From SZUA-287 sp036397975 (GTDB taxonomy: Bacteria; Bacteroidota; Ignavibacteria; UBA10030; UBA6906), in NCBI GenBank assembly GCA_036397975.1, contig DASWHW010000076.1:1-6894 (forward strand): a stretch of 6,894 bases of DNA, in the 5' to 3' direction. The translations under genes were made by a program, and so were the position numbers. Positions within the stretch are counted from its first letter, which is position 1. Each line of letters starts with the position of its first letter. This document shows positions 5,218 to 6,894 of this stretch, piece after piece. The notes under the pieces were generated by a model, which saw only the letters and a list, made by a program, of their open reading frames with translations, searched no databases and was not told the DNA's origin.

Positions 5218-6894
5218 ATGAAGGGATTTTTCTCCTTTGCCGCATTGCTTTTGATCCTCTCCTCAAGCCTTGCCCTGAGTGATGGATTCAACAGCGTGTA
5301 TTCACAGGATGGAAATGATGTTTGGGCTGTCGGCGTTTCGGGGAATGTCTTCCGTTCGTTCGACGGCGGCGCAACCTGGGGAACATATCCACAAGGTTCT
5401 TCAACATTCTATGCAGTTGCAGCGAGGAGCTCGTTTGTATGGATGGCCGGTGCCGGCGGGGCCTTTTCTCGTAGTATAAATAACGGTGAGAATTTTTCCA
5501 GCCAAATTCTCGGTAGCGGTCAGACTCTTCGGTCACTTTTTTTCATTGATCAAACCACCGGATGGATTGCGGGGAATAACGGCACACTGCTGAAAACGAC
5601 GAATAGCGGTTCCTCCTGGGTAACGCTCTCGTCACCGACATCGCAACATATCTACTGTGTTCGCTTTACCAGCGCTTCGGATGGATGGCTCGTAGGCGCG
5701 GCTGGGACCGTCATGAAAACAACAAATAGCGGGACATCCTGGACATCTGTCGTCAGCGGACTAACGCGTGATCTTTATTCAATCGAAATCTCCGGGTCAA
5801 CGATGTATGCCGTCGGCGCCGATGGTGCCGTTACCAGAAGCCTGAACAGCGGCACCTCGTGGACGGTGCTCGATTTCAAGCTTGATACAAAATCTAATGT
5901 GAATGACGTGGCGATTACGAGTGGAGGGGCGTACTTCATCGGTGGCGGCGGGTTCATCCGAAAGTCAACAGACAATGCAGCCAGTTTTGTGTTTCAGCAA
6001 CACTCGATGTTTGCTGAGCTTGTCGACGTGTTCTTCTTCGATCCGAACAAGGGATGGGCATGCAGTCCTAAGAATAATGCCATCATGAGAACGACGGACG
6101 GCGGGACGAACTGGTTGTTACCGAACAGCACATCACTATCTCAATCGTGGGTTCAGATGCTCACCGCAAGTCCTTCTATTGGCAATACTCTTGTTGTGAA
6201 TCCATGGGATAAGAACAGGGTCTACGTTGCTCTTGGCAAGAATATCTATATGAGCGCCGATCGTGGAGAAACATGGACACTGACCACTACAATTTCATCC
6301 ACCAACGGCTCTTCACACTCGTTCTATATTTCCCCAAAAGATACCAACACGTATGTCGTTGCGTATACCGGCGGCGGCGATCAAATTCGTCGCAGCACGA
6401 ATCGGGGAATCTCATGGACGACTACCATTCAAAAAAACTTTACGAGCTACGGCATGCCTCTGGAGATGGACCCGGATCATCCTGACACGCTTCTTTTCGC
6501 TCCTGACGGTTCTGGCTCGGGCGGATCAGGAGCCGATGCGGTCCTTTATCGATCGACAAACTTTGGGGTAACGTGGGATTCCATCGCACAGACCAACTTC
6601 CGAAGCCCTTGTGATATTGTGATTGTTCCCGACAGTACGAATCTCATTTATGTTGGTGATGGGATTACGGGGAGTGGGAGCGGCAAGATGTGGCGCTCCA
6701 CGAACAGGGGTTCCACATGGACAAACATATTCACTGGAGGCGGATCCGAAATCCCGACGATTTCTATCGGAAGGCTGAATAAGAATAACTCCTATGCAAC
6801 CGCATGGAGTTCAGGCGGAGTAATGCGAACAACTTCCCACGGGGCATCCTGGAGTTCAATTGCAAGCACCAGCTCCACGTGGGGAACCGATGTT
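5218..6894 (+). CDS. Secreted Ycf48/BNR-type beta-propeller protein (3' end missing)
   Basis: This is an exported repeat protein of unknown job, with 559 residues visible and no stop before the window edge. Residues 1 to about 21 form a signal peptide: M-K-G, a hydrophobic core, then S-L-A-L-S. The rest is a chain of four-stranded blades, each marked by an Asp-box-like motif of the form S/T-x-D/N-x-G-x-T/S-W. Twelve are seen, starting at residues 47, 86, 127, 168, 208, 250, 292, 346, 393, 446, 494 and 538. Several of the first seven blades also carry the Ycf48/Hcf136-style G-W-x-x-G before the Asp box. Such proteins are usually surface or periplasmic propellers, sometimes with a C-terminal sorting or dockerin-like domain that would lie beyond the edge. 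The first repeats are about 41 residues apart and the later ones about 44-54, which suggests two propellers. Sialidase activity is not supported. It is separated from the cus operon by a terminator, so a metal-related role is not implied. Confidence 0.85.
   Translation, partial: MKGFFSFAALLLILSSSLALSDGFNSVYSQDGNDVWAVGVSGNVFRSFDGGATWGTYPQGSSTFYAVAARSSFVWMAGAGGAFSRSINNGENFSSQILGSGQTLRSLFFIDQTTGWIAGNNGTLLKTTNSGSSWVTLSSPTSQHIYCVRFTSASDGWLVGAAGTVMKTTNSGTSWTSVVSGLTRDLYSIEISGSTMYAVGADGAVTRSLNSGTSWTVLDFKLDTKSNVNDVAITSGGAYFIGGGGFIRKSTDNAASFVFQQHSMFAELVDVFFFDPNKGWACSPKNNAIMRTTDGGTNWLLPNSTSLSQSWVQMLTASPSIGNTLVVNPWDKNRVYVALGKNIYMSADRGETWTLTTTISSTNGSSHSFYISPKDTNTYVVAYTGGGDQIRRSTNRGISWTTTIQKNFTSYGMPLEMDPDHPDTLLFAPDGSGSGGSGADAVLYRSTNFGVTWDSIAQTNFRSPCDIVIVPDSTNLIYVGDGITGSGSGKMWRSTNRGSTWTNIFTGGGSEIPTISIGRLNKNNSYATAWSSGGVMRTTSHGASWSSIASTSSTWGTDV
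5356..6852 (+). repeat. Array of twelve Asp-box (BNR) protein repeats
   Basis: These are protein-level repeats inside the propeller gene, spanning residues 47-545. Well-kept examples are SFDGGATW (47-54), TTNSGSSW (127-134), TTNSGTSW (168-175), TTDGGTNW (292-299), STNRGISW (393-400) and STNRGSTW (494-501). Weak ones are SINNGENF (86-93) and STDNAASF (250-257), where Trp is replaced by Phe. The DNA of the repeats has diverged, so the array is old rather than a recent tandem expansion. Confidence 0.85.

Noticed and set aside
5218..6894. Sialidase (neuraminidase) for the Asp-box protein
   Set aside because: Asp boxes are structural and occur in many propellers. I see no Arg-Ile-Pro motif or arginine triad layout, and the GWxxG pattern favours the Ycf48-like group.
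1..6894. CRISPR array, tRNA, rRNA or insertion sequence
   Set aside because: No spaced direct repeats, no tRNA-like cloverleaf noticed in the only sizeable non-coding gap (5024-5217), and no transposase frame or terminal inverted repeats were seen.

Overview
The window reads as a chromosomal stretch from a Gram-negative bacterium. It holds a copper/silver efflux operon on the + strand, followed by a separately transcribed gene for a secreted beta-propeller protein. The FCB superphylum (Bacteroidota / Ignavibacteriota / Chlorobiota) is my best guess. The reasons are the long chain of Ycf48/Asp-box repeats behind a signal peptide, the small HMA protein ending in Leu-Pro-x-Cys-Cys-Lys, and the roughly balanced base composition. 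This placement is inference, and no rRNA or other marker gene is present.

Region 1 (1-5064) is the efflux operon. It opens inside a cusB-type membrane-fusion/adaptor gene whose 5' end lies outside the window. This adaptor carries an extra C-terminal cupredoxin-like domain with a Cys-Gly-Met-Gly-Met motif. Eighteen bases later cusA begins, encoding the inner-membrane RND proton/metal antiporter. CusA has the three-methionine Cu(I)/Ag(I) site and the proton-relay residues, plus an unusual Met/Ser/Thr-rich insert of about 30 residues in a periplasmic domain. Forty-six bases after cusA is a 113-residue exported HMA (MerP/Atx1-like) protein with a Cys-x-x-Cys site. A strong hairpin at 5032-5064 closes the operon.

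Region 2 (5065-5217) is non-coding. It holds a sigma-70-like promoter candidate, an inverted repeat that brackets its -10 box, a pyrimidine-rich leader and a clear ribosome binding site.

Region 3 (5218-6894) is the first 559 codons of a large exported protein made of at least twelve Asp-box/BNR repeats. It runs off the right edge, so its C-terminus and anchoring or secretion domain are not visible.

How the genes probably work together: the HMA protein and the adaptor's cupredoxin domain are two periplasmic metal-binding modules, and they could collect Cu(I)/Ag(I) and pass it to CusA and the outer-membrane channel. No CusF-type chaperone, CusC channel, regulator or P-type ATPase is visible, though any of them could lie upstream. 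The beta-propeller gene is separated from the operon by a terminator and a promoter and need not be related to metal resistance.
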